A stretch of 64,000 bases of DNA, taken from the NCBI RefSeq assembly GCF_025854275.1, contig NZ_CP107567.1, positions 1,302,001 through 1,366,000 on the forward strand, in the 5' to 3' direction. This document shows, piece after piece, positions 48,007 to 59,913 of the stretch (position 1 is the first letter of the stretch; the number at the start of each line of letters is the position of its first letter). The position numbers and the translations under genes were made by a program. This DNA is from Streptomyces peucetius. Its GTDB lineage: Bacteria; Actinomycetota; Actinomycetes; Streptomycetales; Streptomycetaceae. The notes beneath the pieces were generated by a model that was not told the origin of the DNA, did not search any database, and was given only the letters and a program-made list of their open reading frames with translations.

Positions 48007-48025
48007 TTAGGTTAGGCTCACCTTA
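48007..48025. promoter_or_regulatory. DmdR/IdeR-type iron box between rpsD and the HugZ-like gene
   Basis: TTAGGTTAGGCTCACCTTA matches the actinobacterial iron-box consensus TTAGGTTAGSCTAACCTAA at 17 of 19 positions. Extra TAGG units precede it. Its right edge is 15 bp before the ATG of the heme-iron gene, so a bound Fe2+-repressor would block transcription or initiation there. Binding is inferred from the motif. Confidence 0.75.
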
Positions 48026-48039
48026 CTCAAGGAGATCGC

Positions 48040-48867
48040 ATGTCTCGCCCTGGGAACACCAAGCGCATCACGGACAGCACGAAGAACACCGACGCTTCTG
48101 CGAGCGTCGAAGTGACGGAGGTCCGATCAGCTCATGGTCAGCCGCGTCCCAGCGGGCTTGAAATCACTCGGATGCCGTCAGCAGCCGAGCGCACACGAAC
48201 TCTCGTACAGAGTACATGCTCAAGTGTGCTGCTCGTGCCCGGCCTCGAAGGGGCCCGGCCGGAGCAGCTGAGCCCGCAGGCCCGGGCCGTCGGCACCGAC
48301 GGCGAGGTCTTCCTGCTGTTCCCGGCCGACTCCCCCGCCGTACGGGCCGCGACCCACGCCCAGGACGACGAGCTCTCCGCCGTGCTGGAGATCACCGACG
48401 TGGCGCCGGTCGCCGTGCCCAACCGTATCCGGGGGCGCGCCTGGGTCTCCGGCCGGCTGACCAGCGTGCCGGGCCTCGCCACCGAACCCGGGTACATGAT
48501 GCTCCGGCTGGAGGTAGGCGAAGCGGAGGTCGACGACCTGTGGGGCGCCTCGCACGTGGAGCCCGAGGCGTTCGCGAGCGCGTCCGCCGATCCTCTCGTG
48601 GCCCACGAGACCGAGCTGCTGCAGCACCTCGCCTCGGCCCACAGCGACCAGGTGCAGGCGCTCGGCTCCCTGCTCGGCGAGCGGGGACGACTTCAGGAAG
48701 CGGCCGGGCGGCGGGCCGTGCCGCTGGCGCTGGACCGCTTCGGGCTCCGGGTGCGGTTCACCGGCGAACGCTGCTTCGACGCACGCTTCGACTTCCCCGC
48801 GCCGGTGGCGGACATCACGGAGCTGCGCCGCGCCATGCACACCCTCTTCGAGGCCGCGGCCGCCTGA
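48040..48867 (+). CDS. HugZ-like heme/iron utilisation protein (PNPOx-like split barrel, DUF2470)
   Basis: 275 aa. Residues about 45-175 look like a pyridoxamine-phosphate-oxidase-type split barrel, and 185-275 like DUF2470 (LLQHLASAHSDQVQAL), the pair found in HugZ heme-degrading proteins. The first 40 residues are polar and disordered. ATG at 48040 with AAGGAG 7 nt upstream. An iron box directly before the gene supports an iron or heme role; heme oxygenase activity is not proved by sequence. Confidence 0.8.
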   Translation: MSRPGNTKRITDSTKNTDASASVEVTEVRSAHGQPRPSGLEITRMPSAAERTRTLVQSTCSSVLLVPGLEGARPEQLSPQARAVGTDGEVFLLFPADSPAVRAATHAQDDELSAVLEITDVAPVAVPNRIRGRAWVSGRLTSVPGLATEPGYMMLRLEVGEAEVDDLWGASHVEPEAFASASADPLVAHETELLQHLASAHSDQVQALGSLLGERGRLQEAAGRRAVPLALDRFGLRVRFTGERCFDARFDFPAPVADITELRRAMHTLFEAAAA

Positions 48868-48907
48868 CACGGGACGGCGGGGCGCGCGCCCGACCGGCCG
48901 GCGCCGG

Positions 48908-50266
48908 TCAGTCGCCGTCGCCGCGCAGGTGCTCGCGCACCTTCTCCACCACGTCCGCGTACCGCGCCTCCGCGCCGTAGCGCGTCGGCTCGTAGTACCG
49001 CCGGCCGTGCACGGCGTCAGGGGCGTACTGCTGGGCGGCGATGGCGCCCGGGACGTCGTGCGGATACACATAGCCCTGGGCGTGGCCGAGCTTGGCCGCA
49101 CCCTTGTAGTGGCCGTCGCGCAGATGCGGCGGCACCGGGCCCGCGAGGCCGTCGCGCACGTCCTGCCGGGCGGCGGAGATCGCCGTCGTCGCCGCGTTCG
49201 ACTTCGGGGCGAGCGCCAGGGCGATGGTGGCATGGCTGAGGGTCAGGGCCGCCTCGGGGAAGCCGATCATGGCGACGGCCTGGGCCGCCGCCACCGCCGT
49301 CGGCAGAGCGGTCGGGTCGGCCAGTCCGATGTCCTCGCTCGCCGAGATCATCAGCCTCCGGGCGATGAACCGCGGGTCCTCCCCCGCCTCGATCATCCGG
49401 GCCAGATAGTGCAGCGCCGCGTCCACGTCGGAGCCGCGAATCGACTTGATGAGCGCACTGGCGACGTCGTAGTGCTGATCGCCGTCGCGGTCGTACTTCA
49501 CGGCCGCCCGGTCGACGGTCTCCTCCACGGTCAGGAGGCTGACGGCGCCCTCGCCCTTGTCCAGGGCCGCGCCCGCCGCGGCCTCCAGGGCGGTCAGCGC
49601 CCTGCGGGCGTCGCCGCCCGCGATGCGCAGCAGATGCGCCTCCGCCTCCTCGGGAAGCGAGACGGTGCCGCCGAGACCGCGGTCCTCCGTGAGCGCACGG
49701 CGCAGCAGACCTCGGACGTCGTCGTCGGTGAGGGACTCCAGCGTGAGGAGCAACGAGCGGGAGAGCAGGGGCGAGATCACCGAGAAGTACGGATTCTCCG
49801 TGGTGGCCGCGATCAGCGTGACCCATCGGTTCTCGACGGCCGGCAGCAGGGAGTCCTGCTGGGCCTTGGAGAAACGGTGGATCTCGTCGAGGAAGAGGAC
49901 CGTCTCCTTGCCGAAGCCGCCTGCGGCGCGCTTCGCGCCCTCGATGACCGCGCGGACCTCCTTGACACCCGCGGTGATCGCGGAGAGTTCGACGAAGCGC
50001 TTGTTGGTCGCCCTGGAGACGACATAGGCGAGCGTGGTCTTGCCGGTGCCGGGCGGGCCCCAGAGGATCACCGACGAGACGCCGGCCGGCCCTCCTCCCC
50101 CGCCCTCGCCGACCAGGCGGCGCAGCGGTGATCCGGGCTTGAGCAGATGCTGCTGGCCGACCACCTCGTCCAGGGTGCGCGGACGCATCCGGACCGCCAG
50201 CGGGCTGCTGGTCGGGTCCTTCTCCTGGCGTTCTTCGGCTGCGGCGGTAAAGAGGTCGGGCTCCAC
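48908..50266 (-). CDS. rarA: Replication-associated recombination protein RarA (MgsA)
   Basis: 452 aa. AAA+ clamp-loader-like ATPase: Walker [10 protein letters not shown] (near residue 75), Walker [11 protein letters not shown], sensor ATTENP, then the tetramerisation C-terminal domain ([16 protein letters not shown]). It acts at stalled forks. GTG at 50266 gives the family-like [12 protein letters not shown] start. Confidence 0.95.
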   Translation of the reverse strand: MEPDLFTAAAEERQEKDPTSSPLAVRMRPRTLDEVVGQQHLLKPGSPLRRLVGEGGGGGPAGVSSVILWGPPGTGKTTLAYVVSRATNKRFVELSAITAGVKEVRAVIEGAKRAAGGFGKETVLFLDEIHRFSKAQQDSLLPAVENRWVTLIAATTENPYFSVISPLLSRSLLLTLESLTDDDVRGLLRRALTEDRGLGGTVSLPEEAEAHLLRIAGGDARRALTALEAAAGAALDKGEGAVSLLTVEETVDRAAVKYDRDGDQHYDVASALIKSIRGSDVDAALHYLARMIEAGEDPRFIARRLMISASEDIGLADPTALPTAVAAAQAVAMIGFPEAALTLSHATIALALAPKSNAATTAISAARQDVRDGLAGPVPPHLRDGHYKGAAKLGHAQGYVYPHDVPGAIAAQQYAPDAVHGRRYYEPTRYGAEARYADVVEKVREHLRGDGD

Positions 50267-50336
50267 GCTGTGAAGCCTATGCCAGCCCACTGACAGCGCC
50301 GGTCCCGGTCACGGGTCCCGGCAGGCCTGGTCCCGG

Positions 50337-50984
50337 TCAGCTGGTCCAGAAGTCCCACCAGCGGGTCAGGATCAGCATCCCGATCACGCCGATGTGCAGG
50401 ACCGGCACCACCCAGGTGAACTCGTCGAGGAAGCCGCGCACCCACGTGGGGGCGGGCAGCAGCCCGTGGCGGACGTTGTGCGAGGTCACGTACCAGAACA
50501 TGAGGATCGTGGCGACCCAGGCCAGGCAGCACCACAGGCAGAGAGCGTTGATCTCGTACAGCGACTGCTGCATCAGCCAGGTGCAGAAGCCGACGCCGAA
50601 GAGCGTGCCCGCGTTGAACGTCAGCCAGTACCAGCGGGGGAACCGCGCCCCGGCCAGCAGGCTCATGCCGACGCAGATGACGATGCCGTAGGTGACGAGC
50701 CCCAGCATCGGGTTGGGGAAGCCGAAGACGGACGCCTGGTCGCTCTCCATGACGCTGCCGCAGGAGACCACCGGGTTGAGGCTGCAGCCGGGCGTGAAGG
50801 TGGTCCCGGCGACCTTCGCCTCGAGGATCTTGAACTTGTCGATCGTGATGACCCACGCGGCCAGCACCCCGGCGGCGCCCGTGACGACGAGCAGCCAGGC
50901 AAGCCCGCGGCTGCCGCCGACGCGGCGGACGCCGTCGGGCACACCGTGGTCGGAGGACACGCCGTCAACTGCTGCAGTCGTCAT
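50337..50984 (-). CDS. Vitamin K epoxide reductase (VKOR) family membrane protein
   Basis: 215 aa, four to five transmembrane helices. The loop pair Cys67/Cys75 (GCSLNPVVSCGSVM) and the active-site CXXC at 149-152 (CLWC) are present. Bacterial VKORs reoxidise DsbA-type oxidases with menaquinone. No thioredoxin-like partner gene is adjacent. ATG at 50984 was chosen; upstream residues are poorly conserved in character. Confidence 0.92.
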   Translation of the reverse strand: MTTAAVDGVSSDHGVPDGVRRVGGSRGLAWLLVVTGAAGVLAAWVITIDKFKILEAKVAGTTFTPGCSLNPVVSCGSVMESDQASVFGFPNPMLGLVTYGIVICVGMSLLAGARFPRWYWLTFNAGTLFGVGFCTWLMQQSLYEINALCLWCCLAWVATILMFWYVTSHNVRHGLLPAPTWVRGFLDEFTWVVPVLHIGVIGMLILTRWWDFWTS

Positions 50985-51108
50985 ATCGCTGTTCCGTCGC
51001 TCGCTGGTCCGTCGGGCAGGGTCATTGTGCCGTACCGGGGCGGCCTTCCTCCGTTCGATCCGCATAAGGGCATCCGAAGGAGGAGGCTGCTTCGGCGCAC
51101 AACACAGC

Positions 51109-51142
51109 GGGGGCCCGGGGCAGTTGCCCGCCCCGGGCCCCC
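51109..51142 (-). terminator. Terminator hairpin downstream of hisS
   Basis: A perfect 13-bp stem (GGGGGCCCGGGGC/GCCCCGGGCCCCC) with an 8-nt loop, 15 bp after the hisS stop. Confidence 0.8.
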
Positions 51143-51156
51143 GCACGCGCAGTGCG

Positions 51157-52419
51157 TCAGCCGAGCCTGGCCCGCAGCTGGGTCACCAGTTCGGCGAGCG
51201 CCACCGGCTCCTGCTCGCCGGACTCCATGTCCTTGAGCTGGACCACGCCCTCGGCGAGGTCGCGCTCGCCGGCGACGATCGTGTAGCGGGCGCCGCTGCG
51301 GTTGGCGTTCTTCATCGCGCCCTTGAGGCCCTTCCCGCCGTACGAGAAGTCGGTCGCGACACCCGCCTTGCGCAGCTCGGTCACGACGCCGAACAGCACG
51401 CGCCGCGCCTCGTCGCCCAACGGCACCGCGAACACGCTGGTGGCAGCCGGGATGTCGAGCTCGACGCCCTCCGCCTCCAGGGCCAGGACCGTGCGGTCCA
51501 CACCGAGGGCCCAGCCGACGGACGGGAGCGCGGGGCCGCCGATCATCTCGGACAGTCCGTCGTAGCGGCCGCCGCCGCCCACCGCGGACTGCGAGCCGAG
51601 ACCGTCGTGGACGAACTCGAAGGTCGTACGGGTGTAGTAGTCGAGGCCGCGCACCAGCTTCTCGTCGTCCTCGAAGACCACGCCCGCCGCGGTCAGCAGT
51701 TCCCGCACCTGCTCGTGGTACGTCTTGCACGCGTCGCACAGGTAGTCGCGCAGCATCGGCGCGCCGACCAGCTGCTTCTGCACCGCGTCGCGCTTGTCGT
51801 CGAGGACCCGCAGCGGGTTGATCTCGATACGCCGACGGGTGTCCTCGTCCAGGTCGAGGTCGCGCAGGAAGGTCTGGAGCGCCTCGCGGTACACGGGCCG
51901 GCAGGTGCTGTCCCCGAGCGAGTTGAGCAGGATGCGGAAGTTGCGCAGTCCCAGCGTGCGGTACGCCTGGTCGGCCAGGATGATCAACTCGGCGTCCAGC
52001 GCCGGGTCCTCGGCGCCGATCGCCTCGGCGCCGACCTGGGAGAAGTGCCGGTAGCGGCCGGCCTGCGGGCGCTCGTAGCGGTAGTACGAGCCCGAGTACC
52101 AAAGCTTCACCGGAAGGTTCCCGGCCTTGTGCAGGTTGGCCTCGAGCGCCGCGCGCAGCACGGACGCGGTGCCCTCGGGGCGCAGGGCCAGCTGATCGCC
52201 GCCCTTGGTGGTGAGCGTGTACATCTCCTTGGTGACGATGTCGGTCGACTCACCGACACCGCGCGCGAACAGCTCGACGCTCTCGAAACCGGGGGTCTCG
52301 ATGTAGCCGTAGCCGGAGTTCTTCAGCGGGGCCGAGATCGCCTCGCGCACCGCGAGGTACACCGCGGAGCGCGGCGGGATCAGGTCGTACGTGCCCTTGG
52401 GGGCCTTGAAGGTGCTCAC
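51157..52419 (-). CDS. hisS: Histidyl-tRNA synthetase
   Basis: 420 aa class II enzyme. Motif 2 ([19 protein letters not shown]), the His-binding RGLDYYTRT and GGGRYDGL are present, plus the C-terminal anticodon domain. The GTG at 52419 gives the family start [12 protein letters not shown]. 13 bp after the metallo-hydrolase gene, so cotranscribed. Confidence 0.97.
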   Translation of the reverse strand: MSTFKAPKGTYDLIPPRSAVYLAVREAISAPLKNSGYGYIETPGFESVELFARGVGESTDIVTKEMYTLTTKGGDQLALRPEGTASVLRAALEANLHKAGNLPVKLWYSGSYYRYERPQAGRYRHFSQVGAEAIGAEDPALDAELIILADQAYRTLGLRNFRILLNSLGDSTCRPVYREALQTFLRDLDLDEDTRRRIEINPLRVLDDKRDAVQKQLVGAPMLRDYLCDACKTYHEQVRELLTAAGVVFEDDEKLVRGLDYYTRTTFEFVHDGLGSQSAVGGGGRYDGLSEMIGGPALPSVGWALGVDRTVLALEAEGVELDIPAATSVFAVPLGDEARRVLFGVVTELRKAGVATDFSYGGKGLKGAMKNANRSGARYTIVAGERDLAEGVVQLKDMESGEQEPVALAELVTQLRARLG

Positions 52420-52432
52420 GGGGATTCTCTCG

Positions 52433-53140
52433 TCACATTCCTCGTCGGGGAGCGTCCATGCTCCCGAGGCCGGCGGCCACCTCGCGCAGATACGGGTTGG
52501 TGGCGCGCTCACGGCCGATGGTCGTCTGGGGGCCGTGGCCGGACAGCACCACGGTCGAGTCGTCGAGCGGCAGGCACACCCGTGCCAGCGACTCGAGCAT
52601 CTCTTCCATGTCGCCGCCGGGCAGGTCCGTGCGTCCGATGGAGCCGGCGAACAGCAGGTCGCCCGAGAAGAAGACGGACGGGACGTCCGCGGACTCGGGC
52701 ATCTTGAAGGTCACCGACCCCTTGGTATGGCCGGGCGCATGGGAGACGGAGAATTCGAGGCCGGCCAGGTTCAGCGCGGCACCGTCGGTCAGCTCCTTGA
52801 CGTCGTCCGGTTCGCCCACGGTGAGCTCGCCCATCAGAGGCATCCCGATGGAGCGCCCGAGGGCCTTCTCCGGGTCGCTCATCATGTAGCGGTCCTCGGG
52901 GTGGATCCAGGCCGGTACGTCGTGGGCACCGCAGACGGGGACGACGGAGGCCACGTGGTCGATGTGGCCATGGGTGAGGACGACCGCGACGGGCTTGAGC
53001 CGATGCTTCTTCAGCGCTTCCTCGACACCCTCGGTGGCCTGGTGGCCCGGGTCGATGATCACGCACTCCTCGCCTGCGGCCGGGGCGACCAGGTAGCAGT
53101 TGGTCCCCCAGGCCCCGGCGGGGAACCCGGCAATAAGCAC
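52433..53140 (-). CDS. Metallo-beta-lactamase fold hydrolase (glyoxalase II-like)
   Basis: 235 aa. Zinc motif THGHIDH near residue 56, APGHTKGS (His), FSGDLLF (Asp) and the final GHGPQT. It resembles YcbL/glyoxalase II-type thioesterases; the substrate may be a bacillithiol- or mycothiol-type adduct, which is inference. Upstream partner of hisS in one transcript. Confidence 0.9.
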   Translation of the reverse strand: MLIAGFPAGAWGTNCYLVAPAAGEECVIIDPGHQATEGVEEALKKHRLKPVAVVLTHGHIDHVASVVPVCGAHDVPAWIHPEDRYMMSDPEKALGRSIGMPLMGELTVGEPDDVKELTDGAALNLAGLEFSVSHAPGHTKGSVTFKMPESADVPSVFFSGDLLFAGSIGRTDLPGGDMEEMLESLARVCLPLDDSTVVLSGHGPQTTIGRERATNPYLREVAAGLGSMDAPRRGM

Positions 53141-53324
53141 GATCGTCCTCAGTTCGGTCGTCGTCGGACAGCTAAGGCGGTGGATTGCAGCAGATCAGAG
53201 CCTACCGGCGCTGCTCATCGCACAGCCAACCCGTATACGGTACGGGGCAAGCTCGGCGGTCGTGACTACGCGACGTGATGACGCGACGTATCCAGACGGA
53301 CAAGACGCACAAGGAGAAGACCCG

Positions 53325-54104
53325 GTGGTCAGCAGCGATCAGCGGCGGCGGCAGCTCGCCAGGGAGAAGTTCGAGCGCCAGCAGCAGCGTCGGGAGCAGG
53401 CGCGGCGGAAGGCCAAGGTGCGCAACTCCGCCATCGCGGCGGCGGTGGCCGTGGTGCTCTGCGCCGGCGGCGGCGTCTACGCCATGGGCCTCACCGGTGA
53501 CGAGAAGGACGACGCCGCGTCGCCCGGCGCCTCGCCGAGCCCCTCCGCCTCGGAGACGAGCAACCCCGAGCCGGCGATGGCGATCGACCAGAAGGCGAAG
53601 TACTCGTTCTCGATCGCAACCAGCGCGGGCGACATCAAGATCGCCATGGACGCCGCGAAGACGCCGCACACGGTGAACTCGTTCAAGTCGCTGGCGGACA
53701 AGGGTTACTTCGACGGCACGAAGTGTCACCGTCTGACCACGGAGAACATCTTCGTGCTGCAGTGCGGCGACCCGAAGGGCGACGGCACCGGCGGTCCCGG
53801 CTACACCATCCCCGACGAGAACCTCGACGCTCTCGGCAAGGCGGCCGCGGACGGCACGGTCACCTTCCCGGCGGGCACGGTCGCGATGGCGAACACCGGC
53901 CAGCCGGGCTCGGGCGGCAGCCAGTTCTTCCTCGTCTACAAGGACACCAAACTGCCGCCCGCCTACACGCCCTTCGGGACCATGGACGACAAGGGCCTGA
54001 AGGCCGTGAAGGACGTGGCGAAGGCCGGAGTCGAGGGCGGCGGCGCCGACGGTCCCCCGAAGAAGGCCGTCACTGTCGAGAAGGCCACGGTCACGAAGGT
54101 GTGA
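53325..54104 (+). CDS. Membrane-anchored cyclophilin-type peptidyl-prolyl isomerase
   Basis: 259 aa. A basic N-terminus (LAREKFERQQQRREQ), a transmembrane or signal-anchor helix (about residues 33-55), a Ser/Pro linker, then a cyclophilin domain (about 90-255) with FDGTKCHRLT and GSGGSQFFLVYKD. The cyclophilin Phe-Gln site is divergent (TENIFVLQCGDP). The GTG at 53325 has AAGGAGA 7 nt upstream. It probably folds extracytoplasmic proteins. Confidence 0.92.
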   Translation: MVSSDQRRRQLAREKFERQQQRREQARRKAKVRNSAIAAAVAVVLCAGGGVYAMGLTGDEKDDAASPGASPSPSASETSNPEPAMAIDQKAKYSFSIATSAGDIKIAMDAAKTPHTVNSFKSLADKGYFDGTKCHRLTTENIFVLQCGDPKGDGTGGPGYTIPDENLDALGKAAADGTVTFPAGTVAMANTGQPGSGGSQFFLVYKDTKLPPAYTPFGTMDDKGLKAVKDVAKAGVEGGGADGPPKKAVTVEKATVTKV

Positions 54105-54278
54105 GCGGCGTAATTTCGGTCGCGCTGAGTGCGGACAGCCGGGCGGCCGGTCGCCTAGATTGGGCGTTGTGCAGCGTGCGCTGACGCGCGTTGTGGAGGG
54201 CGGGCGAGGCCCGTCCAGGAAACTGTGGACGATGCCCGGGGGGACGAACCCTCGTCGGCATCAGGTTGAGGAGGCGCT

Positions 54279-55508
54279 GTGAGCAGCGACCCGTGGGGCC
54301 GCGTCGACGAGACGGGCACCGTGTACGTGCGTACTGCCGAGGGCGAGCAGGTCGTCGGATCGTGGCAGGCCGGGAGTCCAGAGGAGGCTCTGGCCTACTT
54401 CGAGCGCAAGTACGAGGGCCTGGTGGTCGAGATCGGCCTCCTCGAGCGGCGGGTGAAGACGACCGACCTGTCGGCCAAGGACGCCCAGGCCGCCATCGAC
54501 CATCTGCGTCAGCAGGTGGACGAGCACCACGCGGTGGGCGACCTGCAGGCGCTCCGGGTGCGGCTCGACGCGCTGGTGGAGACGGTCGAGAAGCGTCGCG
54601 AGGAGCGCAAGGCCCAGAGGGCGAAGCAGACCGACGAGGCACGCCGGGCCAAGGAGGCCCTGGTCACCGAGGCGGAGGAGCTGGCGCAGAGCGAGCAGTG
54701 GCGGGCGGCGGGCGAGCGGCTGCGTGCACTGGTGGACACCTGGAAGGGCCTGCCCAGGCTCGACCGGAAGTCCGACGACGAGCTGTGGCACCGCTTCTCA
54801 CACGCGCGTTCCGCGTTCTCCAAGCGCCGCAAGGCGCACTTCGCGTCGCTGGACGCGCAGCGCGAGGAGGCCCGCCAGGTCAAGGAGCGGCTGGTCGCGG
54901 AGGCCGAGGCGCTCTCCGGTTCCAAGGACTGGGGCCCCACCGCGGCCCGCTACCGGGACCTGATGGCGCAGTGGAAGGCCGCGGGCCGTGCCCAGCGCGA
55001 GGCGGAGGACGACCTGTGGAACCGTTTCCGCGGTGCGCAGGACGTCTTCTTCGCCGCGCGCAGCGGTGTGTTCGCCGAGCGTGACGCGGAGCAGGCGGAG
55101 AACCTCAAGCTGAAGGAGGAGCTCGCCGCCGAGGCCGAGAAGCTGGTGCCGGTGACCGACCTGAAGGCCGCGCGTGCCGCCTTCCGTTCGATCAACGAGC
55201 GCTGGGAGGCCATCGGCCATGTGCCGCGCGACGCCCGTCCCAAGGTCGAGGGCCGGATGCACGCGGTGGAGCGGGCCCTTCAGGAGTCCGAGGAGAACGA
55301 GTGGCGCCGGACGAACCCGGAGGCGCGTGCGCGTGCCGAGGGTCTGACCGGTCAGCTCCAGGCGGCCGTCGACAAGCTGCGCGGGCAGATCGACGCGGCC
55401 CGCGCCTCGGGCAACAACGCCAGGGCGGACAAGCTCGCCAAGGAGCTCGAGGGCCGTCAGGCGCTGCTGGACCAGGCGCTGAAGGGTCTGCAGGAGTTCG
55501 GGGGCTGA
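54279..55508 (+). CDS. DUF349 domain-containing coiled-coil protein
   Basis: 409 aa, strongly helical, with three DUF349 repeats (WRAAGERLRALVDTWKGLPR, WGPTAARYRDLMAQWKAAGR and AFRSINERWEAIGHVPRD as landmarks). The GTG at 54279 follows GAGGAGG. Convergent with relA. In this position in streptomycetes; function unknown, possibly RNA- or ribosome-linked. Confidence 0.9.
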   Translation: MSSDPWGRVDETGTVYVRTAEGEQVVGSWQAGSPEEALAYFERKYEGLVVEIGLLERRVKTTDLSAKDAQAAIDHLRQQVDEHHAVGDLQALRVRLDALVETVEKRREERKAQRAKQTDEARRAKEALVTEAEELAQSEQWRAAGERLRALVDTWKGLPRLDRKSDDELWHRFSHARSAFSKRRKAHFASLDAQREEARQVKERLVAEAEALSGSKDWGPTAARYRDLMAQWKAAGRAQREAEDDLWNRFRGAQDVFFAARSGVFAERDAEQAENLKLKEELAAEAEKLVPVTDLKAARAAFRSINERWEAIGHVPRDARPKVEGRMHAVERALQESEENEWRRTNPEARARAEGLTGQLQAAVDKLRGQIDAARASGNNARADKLAKELEGRQALLDQALKGLQEFGG

Positions 55509-55519
55509 GACAGTCGGCC

Positions 55520-55575
55520 GCACACGAAAGGGGCCCGGTACGGATGCGTAATGCGTACCGGGCCCTTTCGTGTGC
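55520..55575. terminator. Bidirectional terminator between the DUF349 gene and relA
   Basis: A 21-bp stem with one bulge (GCACACGAAAGGGGCCCGGT with AC continuing, against GTACCGGGCCCTTTCGTGTG with C continuing) and a 13-nt loop. A TTTC run follows the top of the stem on either strand. Confidence 0.85.
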
Positions 55576-55587
55576 CGAGTCCGCCGG

Positions 55588-58071
<2,484 letters not shown>

Positions 58072-58175
58072 GAGCGCTCCTCGTGCGGTTCCGGGTCCCC
58101 CGGTCAGGCCCGGAAAGGCCATGGTATCGACCTCGGCGTCCCCGATCGCGCGGGGACCAGGGCCTCTCACAACGC

Positions 58176-58211
58176 GAGACGGGCGCCCAGGTGTTCCCGG
58201 GCGCCCGTCTC
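58176..58211 (-). terminator. Hairpin between apt and relA
   Basis: A perfect 13-bp stem (GAGACGGGCGCCC/GGGCGCCCGTCTC) with a 10-nt loop, 50 bp after the apt stop. It may separate stringent-response expression from the sec-apt operon. Confidence 0.8.
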
Positions 58212-58260
58212 GGCGGGACGCTCTGTGAGCGAGGCGGAGAATCCGCAGCTCACAGGCGTG

Positions 58261-58806
58261 TCACAGGGTGATCAGTGCCTCCAGCGGCGCACCGGCCAGC
58301 GCCGGCTCGAGCCGGGCACGGCCGCCCAGGAATCCCAGCTCCATCAGGACCACGACGCCGACGACGTCCGCCCCGGCGCGTCGGATCAGCTCCAGCGACG
58401 CCTCGGCGGTGCCGCCGGTGGCGAGCACGTCGTCGATGACCACGACACGGTCTCCCGCGCTGAGGTCCTCGGCGTGCACCTCGATCTCGGCGCTGCCGTA
58501 CTCCAGCTCGTACGCCTGGGAGAGCGTCGCTCCGGGGAGCTTGCCCGCCTTGCGCACCGGGATGAACCCGATGCCGGCGCGCACGGCGACCGGGGCGGCG
58601 AGGATGAAGCCGCGCGCCTCGAGGCCGATGATCTTCGTCGCGCCGTGGCGCACACAGAACTCGCTCAGCGCGTCCGTCAGCGCCGTGAACGCGACCGGGT
58701 CGGCGAGCAGCGGCGTGATGTCCTTGAAGACCACGCCCGGCTTCGGATGGTCCGCGACGTCACGGATGCGGCTGAGCAGCAGCTCCTGGGTGGCGTTCAC
58801 CGTCAT
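58261..58806 (-). CDS. apt: Adenine phosphoribosyltransferase
   Basis: 181 aa. PRPP site VVVIDDVLATGGTAEA, N-terminal hood KPGVVFKDITPLLAD. It salvages adenine to AMP. The ATG overlaps the secF stop by 4 bp. The secDF-apt-relA order links secretion and purine salvage to the stringent response in this group. Confidence 0.96.
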   Translation of the reverse strand: MTVNATQELLLSRIRDVADHPKPGVVFKDITPLLADPVAFTALTDALSEFCVRHGATKIIGLEARGFILAAPVAVRAGIGFIPVRKAGKLPGATLSQAYELEYGSAEIEVHAEDLSAGDRVVVIDDVLATGGTAEASLELIRRAGADVVGVVVLMELGFLGGRARLEPALAGAPLEALITL

Positions 58807-59912
58807 CGACGCCTGCCCGAAGGACGGCCCCGGCCGCGGCCGCGCGGTCCGACGACCGCTCCGGCGGCCGCCGCCTCGGCGGGCGCCAGGTCGGCCGGCC
58901 CGTCCTGCTCGTCCGCCTCGTCCTGCCCGGTCTCGCCCTTGGCCTCGGCGGCCGCGCGCTTGGCGAGCACCCGCTTCTTCAGGGCCTTGATCTGCGGGTC
59001 GCGTTCCTTGAGGTCGGCGACGAGCGGTGTGGCGATGAAGATCGAGGAGTAGGCACCGGCCGCGAGACCGACGAACAGCGACAGCGAGATGTCGTTGAGC
59101 ATGCCCGCGCCGAGGAAACCGCCGCCGATGAACAGCAGACCGGCTACCGGCAGCAGCGCGACGACCGTGGTGTTGATGGAACGCACCAGGGTGCTGTTGA
59201 TGCTGCGGTTGGCGATCTCGCTGTAGGTGAAGCGGGTCTGCTTGGTGATGCCCTTCTGCCCCTCCTTCAGGCTGTCGAAGACGACCACCGTGTCGTACAG
59301 CGAGTAACCGAGGATCGTCAGCAGACCGATGACCGTACCGACGGTGACCTCGAAGCCGACGAGGGAGTAGATGCCGACCGTGATGGTGATGTCGTGGATC
59401 AGCGCGACCAGGGCCGCCACGGCCATCCGCCACTCGAAGGCGATGGCCAGGTAGACCACGACGAGGAGCATGAAGACGGCGAGGCCGGTCCATGCCTTGT
59501 TGGCGATCTGCTCACCCCAGCTGGGTCCGACCAGATCGGCGTTGATCTGCTCGGCCGGGATGTTGAGTTCCTGGGCGAGGTCCTTCTGGACACGGTCGGC
59601 CTCGGCCGTGTCCACACCGCTGATCTGGATGCGCAGACCGCCGGTGCCCAGCTCCTGCACGATCGGGATGTGGTCGGAGACCGCTTCCGCCGCCTCGGTG
59701 GCCTGGCTGACGCTGACGTCCGCCTTGGGCGTCGTGAAGACGGCGCCGCCCTTGAACTCGATGCCCATGTTCAGGCCCTGAACGGCGAGGGCGACGACCG
59801 CGGTGATCGTGATCAGGATGGAGACGCCGTACCAGAGCATGCGCTTGCCGACGAAGTCGTACCCGACCTCGCCCTGGTAGAGCCTGGCGCCGAGATTGCC
59901 GAGTCGGGACAT
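58803..59912 (-). CDS. secF: Protein-export membrane protein SecF
   Basis: 369 aa, six transmembrane helices. MGIEFKGGAVF in the first loop, GYSLYDTVVVFD and FIGGGFLGAGMLNDISLSL in the core. The C-terminus is a basic, Arg/Gly-rich cytoplasmic tail. Only 1 bp separates it from secD. With SecD it uses the proton motive force to help Sec export. Confidence 0.95.
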   Translation of the reverse strand: MSRLGNLGARLYQGEVGYDFVGKRMLWYGVSILITITAVVALAVQGLNMGIEFKGGAVFTTPKADVSVSQATEAAEAVSDHIPIVQELGTGGLRIQISGVDTAEADRVQKDLAQELNIPAEQINADLVGPSWGEQIANKAWTGLAVFMLLVVVYLAIAFEWRMAVAALVALIHDITITVGIYSLVGFEVTVGTVIGLLTILGYSLYDTVVVFDSLKEGQKGITKQTRFTYSEIANRSINSTLVRSINTTVVALLPVAGLLFIGGGFLGAGMLNDISLSLFVGLAAGAYSSIFIATPLVADLKERDPQIKALKKRVLAKRAAAEAKGETGQDEADEQDGPADLAPAEAAAAGAVVGPRGRGRGRPSGRRR

Positions 59913-59913
59913 C

